This document shows, piece by piece, positions 15,929 through 24,424 of a stretch of 64,000 bases of DNA. The notes under the pieces are model-generated. The model was not told where the DNA came from. It worked only from the letters and a program-made list of their open reading frames with translations, and searched no databases. A program made the translations under genes and the position numbers. Position 1 is the first letter of the stretch; the number at the start of each line of letters is the position of its first letter. Location of the stretch: contig JAAVFD010000028.1 of assembly GCA_014800945.1 (NCBI GenBank), positions 1 to 64,000 of the forward strand, read 5' to 3'. Source of the stretch: Barnesiella sp. Lineage in GTDB: Bacteria; Bacteroidota; Bacteroidia; Bacteroidales; Muribaculaceae.

Positions 15929-17821
15929 TCAGTTTGTGGAATCCATGTCGATGATTTCCGGTGGAACTTCAACCCATTCATCAACAACGACCTTAAAGTC
16001 AATAGGTTTTCCAAGAACAGGATCACCTTGTTTCTTTTTAACCCATGTGTGATTCAAATCCTCTGTTCCCGGATCCCAGAAACGTACCCAGGGTGAGGGT
16101 ATGATTTTGTACCTGTCCGGTTTCTTCTCCGGGCGAGGGTATTTGTATTCGGGGCTGTTGATAGGTTCTTGCGGACCGTCTTTCTGCCACGGTCTGTCAG
16201 AATAGTCTGTACCGAAAGAGGGTGCTTCAACCCATGGTGCGCTAAGGTCGCCGAACAGGTCAAGGTCGTCAGGCGGATAATCTCCGGCACCGCTGTTGGG
16301 TCCCATGAATTCAAGGATGTATGTGTATTTATTGCCGGGTTCCCAATTGTCTTTAATAGGCACTGCCACCCATGCAAATTCGTCAGGGTCGTACGGTCTC
16401 CAGTCGGCGGGGTTTATAACCATTCCGTCATCGTCTTTTTCTTCCGGCTGTCGGTAGGGGAATACAAGGTGGCGGTGCATGTGTTCCGGTGTTCCGTGCA
16501 CGTTGTAAATACTTACGAGCAGCATTATATATGCTCCGTGGTTATTTACCGAGTCGGAAATGATAGGATGCTGAGTTGTATTGCCTTCGTACTCTGTATG
16601 TCTATTTTTGTTCCATGGGGTTAGTGCTTGAGAAACGAGCAGCATATTTCTGCGCTTATTTCTCATGGTCAGGAGGTGGGTAAGTGTATCCGGCTGGACA
16701 ACATCTCCATAATTCACAAGGTGGTCGCAAAGTCCGTCACCATTATAGTCGGTGTGGTCGTAGAGTCCGCCAATGCCCGGTTCAAGGGTCTGGTCTCCGG
16801 CGCGGCTGCGAGATGTGGTTTGGTTCTCTTCGCCATTACCGTCGCCACCTTCGCCTTCACCGTTTCCTTCGCCATTTCCTTCGCCCTCCTCGTTGCCATC
16901 GCCTTCTTCGTTGCCGCTGTTATCATCACCGTCGTCAACTGTGGGTGGTTTGAGGTATGGGAATCGATCGGCTATACTACCGGCTATAGATTGTCCGAGC
17001 ATGATAGGTTCTTCGAAATAGTCGCCGTAGTGTCTGCGATGATATTCGTTAACAACTCCGTGCTCATTTCTTTGCGGCAGAACCCAGCGCAGATTGTTAT
17101 CACCGTAGCCATAAGGTTTAGGCTGTGGGAAAATCACATCTCCGTGGTCAATGATGTTGCAGAAGAAAGCAGCAGCCACCATGACCCGGACATTTCTGTT
17201 AGGTGCGTAAGCATATAGTTCAATCTGTGATGTGGCATGATGAAAGTGAAGGTCCACACCACTCACTTCATCGCTGTATGAGCGGCGGTGAGTAATTATA
17301 GGGTCTTCTTGCTCGGGGAGTTCGTCAAGTGGCTCAAAGTTATGGATAACCTGTTTTTCAAAAGTTATTTCAACTCCTTTGGGTAGTTTTTCACCAGTTT
17401 CCCTGTTAGTAAATGTTCCTTCAAAGCCTTTAATGTGGCGATAGCACCAGAAGTCGAGCCAGGCAACATCCTGGGGGAAGTAGAATGGTCCGCCTTCGAT
17501 TTCCCAGCTTAGATGGTAATAGTTGTGTTGAATTTTGTCAGGGTCCATTTTGGTCACAAGTGCATTGTCCAAAAAGATTGTGCCATCAGGACAGAATGCA
17601 TAGCAACGGAAAGAATCAAGGTTTTCCGTTGTGTGAATAAGTCCCGATCTGCTGATCGTGTTGACCGAAGTCACAAATCCGATGGGATTACCCTTAGGCT
17701 CATCAATGACACTACTTCGGATGCACGACGTCAGTGCGGTAAAAGCTAATAACCCTGCTCCAATTAATAATGAAATAGAGTAGCGATGCATATTTTGATA
17801 ATTGAGTTGGTTTATTTTCAT
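15929..17821 (-). CDS. Fimbrillin-like surface lipoprotein with acidic low-complexity insert
   Basis: A 630-residue exported protein. From the ATG at 17821 the N-terminus is hydrophobic and ends in a lipoprotein-type site, LLAFTALTSC, near residue 32. The body is rich in aromatic and beta-type sequence. Around residues 295-350 lies an acidic glycine/glutamate/asparagine tract (GDGNEEGEGNGEGN-type repeats), then TTSRSRAGD. It is the last gene of a DUF3575-DUF5119-fimbrillin-like trio, a layout found in Bacteroidales fimbria-type loci. I assign fimbrillin/Mfa-like from that context and the lipoprotein, not from a clear motif. The upstream ATG at 17887 would overlap the DUF5119 gene and precede the signal peptide awkwardly. 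Confidence 0.6.
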   Translation of the reverse strand: MKINQLNYQNMHRYSISLLIGAGLLAFTALTSCIRSSVIDEPKGNPIGFVTSVNTISRSGLIHTTENLDSFRCYAFCPDGTIFLDNALVTKMDPDKIQHNYYHLSWEIEGGPFYFPQDVAWLDFWCYRHIKGFEGTFTNRETGEKLPKGVEITFEKQVIHNFEPLDELPEQEDPIITHRRSYSDEVSGVDLHFHHATSQIELYAYAPNRNVRVMVAAAFFCNIIDHGDVIFPQPKPYGYGDNNLRWVLPQRNEHGVVNEYHRRHYGDYFEEPIMLGQSIAGSIADRFPYLKPPTVDDGDDNSGNEEGDGNEEGEGNGEGNGEGEGGDGNGEENQTTSRSRAGDQTLEPGIGGLYDHTDYNGDGLCDHLVNYGDVVQPDTLTHLLTMRNKRRNMLLVSQALTPWNKNRHTEYEGNTTQHPIISDSVNNHGAYIMLLVSIYNVHGTPEHMHRHLVFPYRQPEEKDDDGMVINPADWRPYDPDEFAWVAVPIKDNWEPGNKYTYILEFMGPNSGAGDYPPDDLDLFGDLSAPWVEAPSFGTDYSDRPWQKDGPQEPINSPEYKYPRPEKKPDRYKIIPSPWVRFWDPGTEDLNHTWVKKKQGDPVLGKPIDFKVVVDEWVEVPPEIIDMDSTN

Positions 17822-17840
17822 ATTCTTAAGTATGGTAGTA

Positions 17841-18851
17841 TTACTCCATAGGTATAATGATTGGTGGTAAAGGATTCCATTCATCAACCTTCAATACATT
17901 GTGATCTTCATCGCAGATATTTGCTCCGTTCTCATAAATCACTATGTACCGTTGGTTTTTGGCATACTTAACCTGCTCTGTTACGTCAAATTCGAGAAAC
18001 AGATGGTCATCACTCTCAGTAATTGCATATATAGCCAGTTTATGGAATTTCTCCAAGTCTTCCGGGCAGTGGCCGAATGCAATAAAGTGTCCTTCGAGTG
18101 TCTGCTCTCCGGTACGGACGAGTGAGAACGGAACGATGTTGTGTTCACCGATTCTTGATGCGTCCATCACTTTGACTCTTCCTGAAAGTCCGGACAGGGT
18201 TCCGGATATTTTCTGTATTGTTTCAATACATTCCACCCCGTCGATAACCACGTGAAAGTGCATGGTAAGGTTTTTGGGGTACAGAGTGACTACCTGCACA
18301 ACTCCCGGCTGTCCATGCACATGTATATCTTCAACGGCATGTCCGTATGCTTCTTCCGCCTCTCGTGAAACACGCTCGTTCTGAGTGCCTTCAGCACGTC
18401 GGATTGTTTCATAGTCGTCGCTGATATTGAAATCTTCTCCGGCTCTAACCTCCATTCCGGACAGCGGATGGGCATTTCTTGTGTAAACGGCAAAGGTGTT
18501 ATGTGTGTTTGTGTTTTCATAAAGCAGTGTCTCTGTGTCGGAATTGAGACACAGGAAGTTATAATCTCCTACTTTAAGTTCAATCAATCCACCGTGAGTA
18601 CCAACAAAATCAATGCGGTGACTATAGTTGTTTGATCCGTCTTTGGGATATACGTACAACGCCATAGATTTTACAAGGTCCTCACCTTCGGGCGCATCCC
18701 ACCAAGCAAAATCCACCCTTAGCATTCCGGTGTGCGGGTGATGCCAACAAAGAGGTTTGTGCTCACACGAGGACGCACCGACGGTAAGCAGTATAATTGT
18801 AATTATCCTGCGAACGGTTCTGTACTTTAATATGTTAACGAATCGGTTCAT
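17841..18851 (-). CDS. DUF5119 domain lipoprotein
   Basis: A 336-residue predicted lipoprotein. The signal sequence IITIILLTVGASSC ends in a cysteine near residue 29, followed by EHKPLCWHHPHTGMLRVDFAW, the characteristic opening of DUF5119 proteins, which are Bacteroidales-specific and found in fimbria-like loci. The rest looks like two beta-sandwich domains, as in fimbrial minor subunits or anchors. The start overlaps the DUF3575 stop by 17 bp, and the next gene begins 19 bp after its stop, so the three are cotranscribed. Its role as an assembly or anchoring component is inferred from context. Confidence 0.85.
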   Translation of the reverse strand: MNRFVNILKYRTVRRIITIILLTVGASSCEHKPLCWHHPHTGMLRVDFAWWDAPEGEDLVKSMALYVYPKDGSNNYSHRIDFVGTHGGLIELKVGDYNFLCLNSDTETLLYENTNTHNTFAVYTRNAHPLSGMEVRAGEDFNISDDYETIRRAEGTQNERVSREAEEAYGHAVEDIHVHGQPGVVQVVTLYPKNLTMHFHVVIDGVECIETIQKISGTLSGLSGRVKVMDASRIGEHNIVPFSLVRTGEQTLEGHFIAFGHCPEDLEKFHKLAIYAITESDDHLFLEFDVTEQVKYAKNQRYIVIYENGANICDEDHNVLKVDEWNPLPPIIIPME

Positions 18852-20115
18852 TCGCTAATGTCCTCCTTTCTCTTTCTCTTTCCGCTTTCTTTTCCTTATC
18901 CTCGTTATAATTGAGGCTACCAATAAGCCAGACGAGTGAAAGCTCTATCTTAGTGGGTGTTATTGCAAGTCGTTTTCGTGTTTTTTTCCACACATAGTGG
19001 TCATCAATAGGTACATATCTGTAGTAGTTGCCGAAGTGGCAGCCAACTCCGAGTGTAAAGTCAATGTTAAACCTGGCACTGATGGGCTTTGAATAACCGT
19101 AAGCAATACCTCCACCCTTTGTCCATCGTCGTCCCTGATAGCCTCTGTGTCCAAGCTCGAAGTCATAGGTGAGCAGCTGGAAGTATGTGCCCAAATGGTG
19201 TCCTGTAAGCGGTTTTTCATGCGCTTTCTTTCCCATCCATTTTCTGAATTCGATATCACCGCCATAAGCTCTCCAGTACCAGTGCTTGTGGTCGCATTTC
19301 CACCAGGCATATTCCCAGTTTACCGCGACGGACCAGTTGTTTCCCATATACACATCCACTCCGAGGCTTGGCACTAATGCGAGATCATATAGAAGATTGG
19401 TCTTGAATGCCGCATAAAAGGGGAGCTGCGGTAAAAGCCTGTTGAACTTGAATTTGAATCTAAGCGTGTCAATGGAATCATGGAGTTCAAGAGGCCTGAA
19501 CATGGCTTTTCTCAAGCTATCGAGCTTGAAAATGCGGTCGAAAATAATCTGCACCTGAGAGGCACGCAACGGGGGATAATATTTTTGATACAGGTATTGC
19601 CAGGGAATACTCCATTTAAGAGCTTTGAGTCGTTTCACACGGTCATCACCGGGTCCGGGATGGTCGATGATATAAAGAACCTGATCTCTGTTTGGCACAT
19701 CGGGGTCGTTAAGCACAAATCTCTTTAGTCCTTCCCAGTCAACGCCGGGGTACTCGTAAGTAACCTGATATTCGTTGAATGGCACTATGGAGTTGTCCTC
19801 AATGTACTCTGTGATACGGTCGGCGCGTTGTTTAGACAACCAGTTGTTGAATCGCTTGGTGCCTTCCGGTGATGCACCGCCTTTGATGTTTATAGATCTG
19901 AATCGATATTGTGGATTTGTCTGCACTTTGTGTAGTTCATTAATGAAGGAGTCGAGTCTTTCCGAGTTGCGCTTATAATCAGGGAGCAGATTGACTTTGG
20001 ACTGATGGAAATATACACGCACACCAATTGTGTCGGCTATCAGTTTAAGAGCTGAAGCTCTGGGCACTGCAACCGCAAACACAAAAAATAGTGCTATGAC
20101 TAGTTTCTTTCTCAT
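18835..20115 (-). CDS. DUF3575 outer-membrane protein with OmpA-like N-terminal domain
   Basis: A 426-residue exported protein with a signal peptide (MRKKLVIALFFVFAVAVPRASA). Residues about 30-170 contain an OmpA-like peptidoglycan-binding segment (INIKGGASPEGTKRFNNWLSKQRADRI near 73-99, with the NxxLSxxRA pattern). Residues about 215-410 are the DUF3575 part, likely an outer-membrane beta-barrel (FKTNLLYDLALVPSLGVDVYMG, then WSVAVNWEYAWW). The C-terminus is highly charged (KEKKAERERERR). First gene of the fimbria-like operon; it probably anchors the surface structure to the cell wall. A -7 box on the minus strand lies about 120 bp upstream. Confidence 0.88.
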   Translation of the reverse strand: MRKKLVIALFFVFAVAVPRASALKLIADTIGVRVYFHQSKVNLLPDYKRNSERLDSFINELHKVQTNPQYRFRSINIKGGASPEGTKRFNNWLSKQRADRITEYIEDNSIVPFNEYQVTYEYPGVDWEGLKRFVLNDPDVPNRDQVLYIIDHPGPGDDRVKRLKALKWSIPWQYLYQKYYPPLRASQVQIIFDRIFKLDSLRKAMFRPLELHDSIDTLRFKFKFNRLLPQLPFYAAFKTNLLYDLALVPSLGVDVYMGNNWSVAVNWEYAWWKCDHKHWYWRAYGGDIEFRKWMGKKAHEKPLTGHHLGTYFQLLTYDFELGHRGYQGRRWTKGGGIAYGYSKPISARFNIDFTLGVGCHFGNYYRYVPIDDHYVWKKTRKRLAITPTKIELSLVWLIGSLNYNEDKEKKAERERERRTLANEPIR

Positions 20116-20235
20116 GTCGATCCCTTACACAACTCTGCAAAAAAATCAATTAAATACGCTCTATTACACCTGTAATCTGTATATTTTACAGTTTATGATT
20201 GGTTTAGTTGTTTTTAGCTGATATGCAGAATGGGG

Positions 20236-20243
20236 CAAAATTA
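20236..20243 (-). promoter_or_regulatory. -7 element for the fimbria-like operon
   Basis: On the minus strand this reads TAATTTTG (TAnnTTTG), giving a leader of about 110 nt before the DUF3575 ATG at 20115. Confidence 0.45.
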
Positions 20244-20326
20244 GTAAAAAAATCTAATTACCAAGTATATCAATGGGTTTTTAACATGACAAACGCGATA
20301 AAATCTTATTTATTGCCGAACCGGTT

Positions 20327-20486
20327 ATAAAAAAATTCGGCCGCTTGAAAAAGCGACCGGTGTGAATTTTCAATCTTTACAGATAGTGCTTCTAACTCAA
20401 GGTATCACTTAAACCTAAATCTCAACTCCTGAAATCCGATTGAGGAGGTTTAATGAAAGTGTGTAAGAAGTGTTAGTGCTAAAAAT
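20327..20486 (-). ncRNA. Candidate structured RNA of about 160 nt
   Basis: Reading the minus strand, a promoter (TTTG at 20526-20523, then TAAATTTG at 20500-20493) and a terminator at 20359-20329 frame about 160 nt with no convincing ORF. The interior folds well: AAACCT and AGGTTT close an arm that contains CTCAA/TTGAG. Outside that, CACTT pairs with AAGTG and CTAAC with GTTAG, giving one long imperfect rod. A rod of this size could be 6S-like, but that is unverified. It lies between the fimbria-like operon and the divergent tolC operon. Confidence 0.55.
20329..20359 (-). terminator. Intrinsic terminator on the minus strand
   Basis: On the minus strand CGGTCGCTT pairs with AAGCGGCCG across a TTTC loop (20338-20359, one mismatch) and is followed by AATTTTTTT (20337-20329). 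No protein gene reads into it from the right. Confidence 0.75.
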
Positions 20487-20492
20487 TCATCG

Positions 20493-20526
20493 CAAATTTA
20501 GAAAATTTATTTTGAAATTTCCCAAA
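20493..20526 (-). promoter_or_regulatory. Promoter of the minus-strand candidate RNA
   Basis: On the minus strand TTTG (20526-20523) is separated by 22 bp from TAAATTTG (20500-20493). Start expected near 20486. Confidence 0.55.
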
Positions 20527-20567
20527 TAATCATAAAATAGATTTGCAAAAAAAGTAAAAGAAACCGA

Positions 20568-20583
20568 TAAAGTGTACACTTTA
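20568..20583. promoter_or_regulatory. Perfect 16-bp palindrome, candidate operator of the tolC operon
   Basis: TAAAGTGTACACTTTA is a perfect dyad ending 22 bp before the -7 box at 20606, where the -33 element should be. A repressor bound here would block that promoter. The cognate regulator is not encoded next to it. Confidence 0.6.
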
Positions 20584-20605
20584 CAGCTATTTATCGTCAT
20601 TTTCA

Positions 20606-20613
20606 TATCTTTG
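20606..20613 (+). promoter_or_regulatory. -7 element P1 of the tolC operon
   Basis: TATCTTTG, 100 bp before the tolC-family ATG and directly downstream of the palindrome. Confidence 0.55.
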
Positions 20614-20652
20614 ATATAAATAAAGATTGAACTATATTAAATAGTAAATTGT

Positions 20653-20660
20653 TAAATTTG
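20653..20660 (+). promoter_or_regulatory. -7 element P2 of the tolC operon
   Basis: TAAATTTG, 53 bp before the ATG; a second possible start that would not overlap the palindrome. Confidence 0.45.
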
Positions 20661-20713
20661 CAAAGCGGTGAAGTGTAATTTCATTCGCCGTTCACGTTTT
20701 AACGCAATGATTT

Positions 20714-22210
20714 ATGGGTAAGAATTTCCGGCGTAATAATATTTGCCGCTATATGCTGGCGGCTTTAGTGCTGTCGGGTGCAGCCGCGCCATCATCCGCA
20801 CAAACTGTGAGCCTTGACTCCTGCCGCAGCATGGCTTTGCAGAGCAACAAGCGTATGCTCATAGGCAATGAGAGTGTAAAACAGGCTCATTATCAGAATC
20901 AAGAGGCATTTGCCGCATATTTACCGGCTATAGATTTTGCTGGCGGGTATATGTATAATCAGAAAAATCTTTCGGTATTTTCCAAAGACCAGTTACTACC
21001 GACCAAGACATTTAATCTCGAAAAACAGACTTACGAATTCAATCTTGTCAAGAATCCCATGACCGGTGAGCCGGTAAAGGGTCCTGATGGACAGTATATT
21101 CCGGAGACAGTGGCTCTGATTCCGAAGGATGCCATGACATTTAACGTGCATAATGTGTTTTTCGGAGCGGTGACATTGACTCAGCCCGTATTTATGGGCG
21201 GTAAGATTGTTGCCATGAATAAAATCACCAAATTCGCCGAGAATCTTGCAAAAGAGATGCGCAGTAATGAGGCGGAAAACATTATCTATGCAGTTGATGC
21301 GGCTTACTGGCAGGTGGTTTCGCTCAAGGCAAAGAAAAAACTCGCCGACTCCTATGTGTCACTTCTTGATACCCTGCGCTCCAACGTAAACGCAATGGTG
21401 GAGCAGGGAGTAGCCACCAAAAGCGACCTTCTCACTGTTGAGGTGAAGCTTAATCAGGCTCAGGTGGATCAGACCAAGGTTGACAACGGATTGGTTCTTT
21501 CACGCATGGCACTCGCTCAGGTGTGCGGATTGCCGGTGGATACCCGGATGCAGCTTGCCGATGAGGATTGCTCACTTGAGTCTGTGGAAGGCACCACTCC
21601 TCCGGCAACAGAATATAATATGGAGGATGTTTATGCCCGCCGCCCCGACCTGCGGGCTCTCGCTATCGGCGTGAAGATTTATGAGCAGAAGGCGAATGTG
21701 GAGAAAGCGTCCATGATGCCCAATCTTGCAGTGATAGGAGCATATTCTTTCAGTAATCCAAATATGTTTGACGGTTTCAGCCGACGTTTTGCCGGAGGCT
21801 TCAATGTGGGAGCTATGCTTTCGGTGCCTATCTGGCACTGGGGCGGCAACTATAACAAGTACCGTGCGGCAAAGGCTCAGACAAAGATAGCTCAGCTTGA
21901 GCTCGAAGATGCCCGTGAAATGGTGCAGCTTCAGGTGAGCCAGAGCGCGTTCAAGGCTCAGGAGGCAGTGAAGACCTTCAATATGACCGAAACCAACCTC
22001 ACAAAGGCAAATGAAAATCTGCGTCAGGCAAATCTCGGATTCAGAGAGGGTGTAATGGCAATAGATAATGTAATGGAGGCGCAGACAGCATGGCTTAAGG
22101 CTAATTCAGAAAATATCGATGCAATGATTGATGTTCATTTGTGTGATGTTTATCTGAGCAAGGCTCTGGGCACTCTTGTTACTCCGAATTATAGTAATGA
22201 CAATAAATAA
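20714..22210 (+). CDS. TolC family outer-membrane efflux protein
   Basis: Outer-membrane channel component of a tripartite exporter. Its 498 residues have a signal peptide ending near SSAQ (residue 30), an N-terminal TVSLDSCRSMALQSNKRML helix, and two long alpha-helical repeats separated by barrel strands. Typical segments are AYLPAIDFAGGYMYNQ at about 66-81 and, in the second repeat, ASMMPNLAVIGAYSFSNPN and FNVGAMLSVPIWHWGGN near 334-380. Coiled-coil stretches such as QAQVDQTKVDNGLVLSRMAL are obvious. It is the first gene of a four-gene exporter operon, with the adaptor starting 7 bp after its stop. Substrate unknown. Confidence 0.92.
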   Translation: MGKNFRRNNICRYMLAALVLSGAAAPSSAQTVSLDSCRSMALQSNKRMLIGNESVKQAHYQNQEAFAAYLPAIDFAGGYMYNQKNLSVFSKDQLLPTKTFNLEKQTYEFNLVKNPMTGEPVKGPDGQYIPETVALIPKDAMTFNVHNVFFGAVTLTQPVFMGGKIVAMNKITKFAENLAKEMRSNEAENIIYAVDAAYWQVVSLKAKKKLADSYVSLLDTLRSNVNAMVEQGVATKSDLLTVEVKLNQAQVDQTKVDNGLVLSRMALAQVCGLPVDTRMQLADEDCSLESVEGTTPPATEYNMEDVYARRPDLRALAIGVKIYEQKANVEKASMMPNLAVIGAYSFSNPNMFDGFSRRFAGGFNVGAMLSVPIWHWGGNYNKYRAAKAQTKIAQLELEDAREMVQLQVSQSAFKAQEAVKTFNMTETNLTKANENLRQANLGFREGVMAIDNVMEAQTAWLKANSENIDAMIDVHLCDVYLSKALGTLVTPNYSNDNK

Positions 22211-22217
22211 AAGCGTT

Positions 22218-23228
22218 ATGGCAGATATGTATAGCAGCAATGCAGAGAAGCGTGAGTCAAAAACCATAATGGTTGCTCTCGCAGGAGTAGTGGTGGCAAC
22301 ATTGGCTCTCGCCATCATAGGATTCTGTTTTTTGAATGAGCCGGATGAGATAATCGAAGGTCAGGCTGATGCCACTTCAGTGAGAGTGAGCGGCAAGTTG
22401 CCGGGCAGAGTGCTCGAATTTTATGTGAGCGAGGGAGATATGGTCAAGGCAGGTGACACTCTGGTGCATATTCACTCGTCGCTCGCAGAGGCAAAACTGA
22501 TGCAGGCTGAGGCTATGGAAAGCGCCGCCGCCGCTCAGAATAAGAAGGTTGACGCTGGCACACGCTCTCAGATAATAACCGCTGCAAGAGAGCTGGTGGC
22601 ACAGGCCCAGGCTGCCGTGACCATTACCAAGAAAACTTATGACCGAATGGAGGCTCTGTACAAGCAAGATGTGGTGAGCGAGCAGAAGCGCGATGAGGCT
22701 AAGGCTGCTTATGATGCGGCGGTAGCTTCAAAGGCGGCAGCCGAAAGCCAGTTGAGTCTTGCCATTTCCGGTGCTCAGAAAGAGGATAAGGAGAGTGCGG
22801 CAGCTATGGTAACCGTAGCCAAAGGCGGTGTGGCTGAAGTGGAGAGTCTGCTTGAGGATCAGTACCTCACAGCACCGTGCGATGGACAGATAGACCAGAT
22901 TTATCCGGAGGTTGGCGAGCTGGTAAGTCTCGGTGCGCCAATCATGAGTGTGCTCAAAGTCGAGGATAAATGGGTGGTATTCAATGTCCGCGAAACCCTT
23001 CTCAACGATATGAAGCTCGGCGATACAATCAATATCATGATTCCCGCTCTTGATAAGAAGGAGGCTAAGGCGCGCATATATTATGTGCGAGACCTCGGCA
23101 GCTACGCAACGTGGAGGGCTACCAAGGCAACCGGAGACTGGGACAGCCGCACATTTGAGGTGAAGGCACGTCCGATTGAGGCGATAAAGGATTTACGTCC
23201 CGGCATGACTGTGATTTATAAGAAATAA
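22218..23228 (+). CDS. HlyD/EmrA-type membrane fusion protein
   Basis: Periplasmic adaptor linking the inner-membrane permeases to the TolC channel. Its 336 residues have one N-terminal membrane anchor (TIMVALAGVVVATLALAIIG, about 17-36). A lipoyl-like half motif, SVRVSGKLPGRVLEFYVSEG, spans about 55-74. A helical hairpin follows (SQIITAARELVAQAQAAV, then YDRMEALYKQDVVSEQKRDE). The second lipoyl half (YLTAPCDGQIDQIYPEVGEL) and a C-terminal beta-barrel (VVFNVRETLLNDMKLGD) complete it. The ATG at 22218 is preferred; the earlier start would overlap the tolC gene. Confidence 0.92.
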   Translation: MADMYSSNAEKRESKTIMVALAGVVVATLALAIIGFCFLNEPDEIIEGQADATSVRVSGKLPGRVLEFYVSEGDMVKAGDTLVHIHSSLAEAKLMQAEAMESAAAAQNKKVDAGTRSQIITAARELVAQAQAAVTITKKTYDRMEALYKQDVVSEQKRDEAKAAYDAAVASKAAAESQLSLAISGAQKEDKESAAAMVTVAKGGVAEVESLLEDQYLTAPCDGQIDQIYPEVGELVSLGAPIMSVLKVEDKWVVFNVRETLLNDMKLGDTINIMIPALDKKEAKARIYYVRDLGSYATWRATKATGDWDSRTFEVKARPIEAIKDLRPGMTVIYKK

Positions 23229-23248
23229 CAATTTATCCTTAAAAGGAG

Positions 23249-24412
23249 ATGTTTAAGATATTTTGGCAATCAATTAGTTACGGTTGGCGTAAACTATGTT
23301 CACGCAAGGTTTATCTTGTGAGTTGTGTGGTTGTGCCGATACTATTCGCCGTATTCTTTATCGATTTGATGAAGGAGGGATTGCCACTGAAGGTACCTGT
23401 ATCTGTTGTTGATCAGGATCAGTCTTCACTTTCAAGGAGGGTTACACGCAATCTCGGCGCATCCGAGTTGATAGCTGTTACGCATAAAGACGAAAGCTAT
23501 GCAACCGCTCTTGCTCGTCTGCGCAAAGGTGAAACATTCGGTTTCTTCATTATTCCTCATGATTTTCAGAAGGATGCAATCTCAGGAGCGGGTACTACAA
23601 TAACTTATTATAGCGATTTGTCGGTCTTTGTTCCGGGGTCTCTTGCTTATAAAGGATTCAAGACCGCTGCGGTGACAACTGCCGGGGGCGTGGTGCAAAC
23701 CACCCTTGTAAGCACCGGAATAAATGAAAGTGTAGCCGGAACTCTTTTGCAGCCGGTGGTGATAGCTGAGCAGGGTATAGGCAATCCGTGGATGAATTAC
23801 TCCATATATTTATGCAATTCATTTATTCCCGGAGTGGTGTCTCTAATGGTGATGCTGATGGTTTGCTTCACAGTGTGCGAGGAGATTAAAAACGGCACCT
23901 CTGTTGAGTGGCTCAGAGAGAGCGGTGGCTCCATGCTATGTGCCGTTCTCGGTAAGCTTATACCTCAGGCAGTGGTTTTCAGTGTGATAGGGGTGGGGCT
24001 TCAGGCAGTGATGTTCACTATGGCTCATTTCCCCATGAACTGCCCTGCATGGCACATGGTGCTTGCAATGATTCTGCTTGTTATAGGCAGCCAGGGACTG
24101 GCATTGGCGCTTGTGTGCGCTATTCCAAACCTGCGACTGAGTACGAGTCTGGCATCTCTGACAGGTATTCTGGCATTTTCAATAGCGGCATATTCTTTTC
24201 CGGTTCAAAGTATGTATGGGGCTATAGGAATATTCAGCTATATTCTCCCTCCCCGCTACTATTTCCTTATCTATGCCGATCAGGCTCTTAACGGTATTCC
24301 GCTTTATTACTCAAGGTGGTACTATGTGGCTTTGATGATATTTCCGTTGGCGGGGCTTCTTGGATTGAACCGCCTGAAGAAGCACTGCCTGAACCCGGTG
24401 TATGTGCCATAA
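23249..24412 (+). CDS. ABC-2 type transporter permease (YhgE/YbhS-like), first of two
   Basis: A 387-residue inner-membrane protein with the ABC-2 membrane layout: one N-terminal membrane segment (VYLVSCVVVPILFAVFFIDL, about 21-40), a large extracytoplasmic domain of about 140 residues (VSVVDQDQSSLSRRVTRNL), then five membrane segments from about residue 185 to 380 (FIPGVVSLMVMLMVCFTVC, then IPQAVVFSVIGVGLQAVMF). It pairs with the next gene as a heterodimeric permease. No ATP-binding subunit is encoded in the operon. It starts 20 bp after the adaptor stop. Confidence 0.88.
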   Translation: MFKIFWQSISYGWRKLCSRKVYLVSCVVVPILFAVFFIDLMKEGLPLKVPVSVVDQDQSSLSRRVTRNLGASELIAVTHKDESYATALARLRKGETFGFFIIPHDFQKDAISGAGTTITYYSDLSVFVPGSLAYKGFKTAAVTTAGGVVQTTLVSTGINESVAGTLLQPVVIAEQGIGNPWMNYSIYLCNSFIPGVVSLMVMLMVCFTVCEEIKNGTSVEWLRESGGSMLCAVLGKLIPQAVVFSVIGVGLQAVMFTMAHFPMNCPAWHMVLAMILLVIGSQGLALALVCAIPNLRLSTSLASLTGILAFSIAAYSFPVQSMYGAIGIFSYILPPRYYFLIYADQALNGIPLYYSRWYYVALMIFPLAGLLGLNRLKKHCLNPVYVP

Positions 24413-24424
24413 TAATAAATTGTA

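Noticed and set aside
16628-17218. Plus-strand open frames opposite the fimbrillin-like gene
   Set aside because: They arise from the reverse complement of the acidic low-complexity tract and its surroundings; no start signal or family.
15929-20115. SusC/SusD polysaccharide utilisation locus
   Set aside because: The three genes are DUF3575, DUF5119 and a fimbrillin-like lipoprotein; no TonB receptor or SusD-type protein is present.
23241-23248. Shine-Dalgarno AAAAGGAG before the first ABC permease
   Set aside because: It abuts the ATG without the needed spacing, so it is unlikely to act as a ribosome-binding site.
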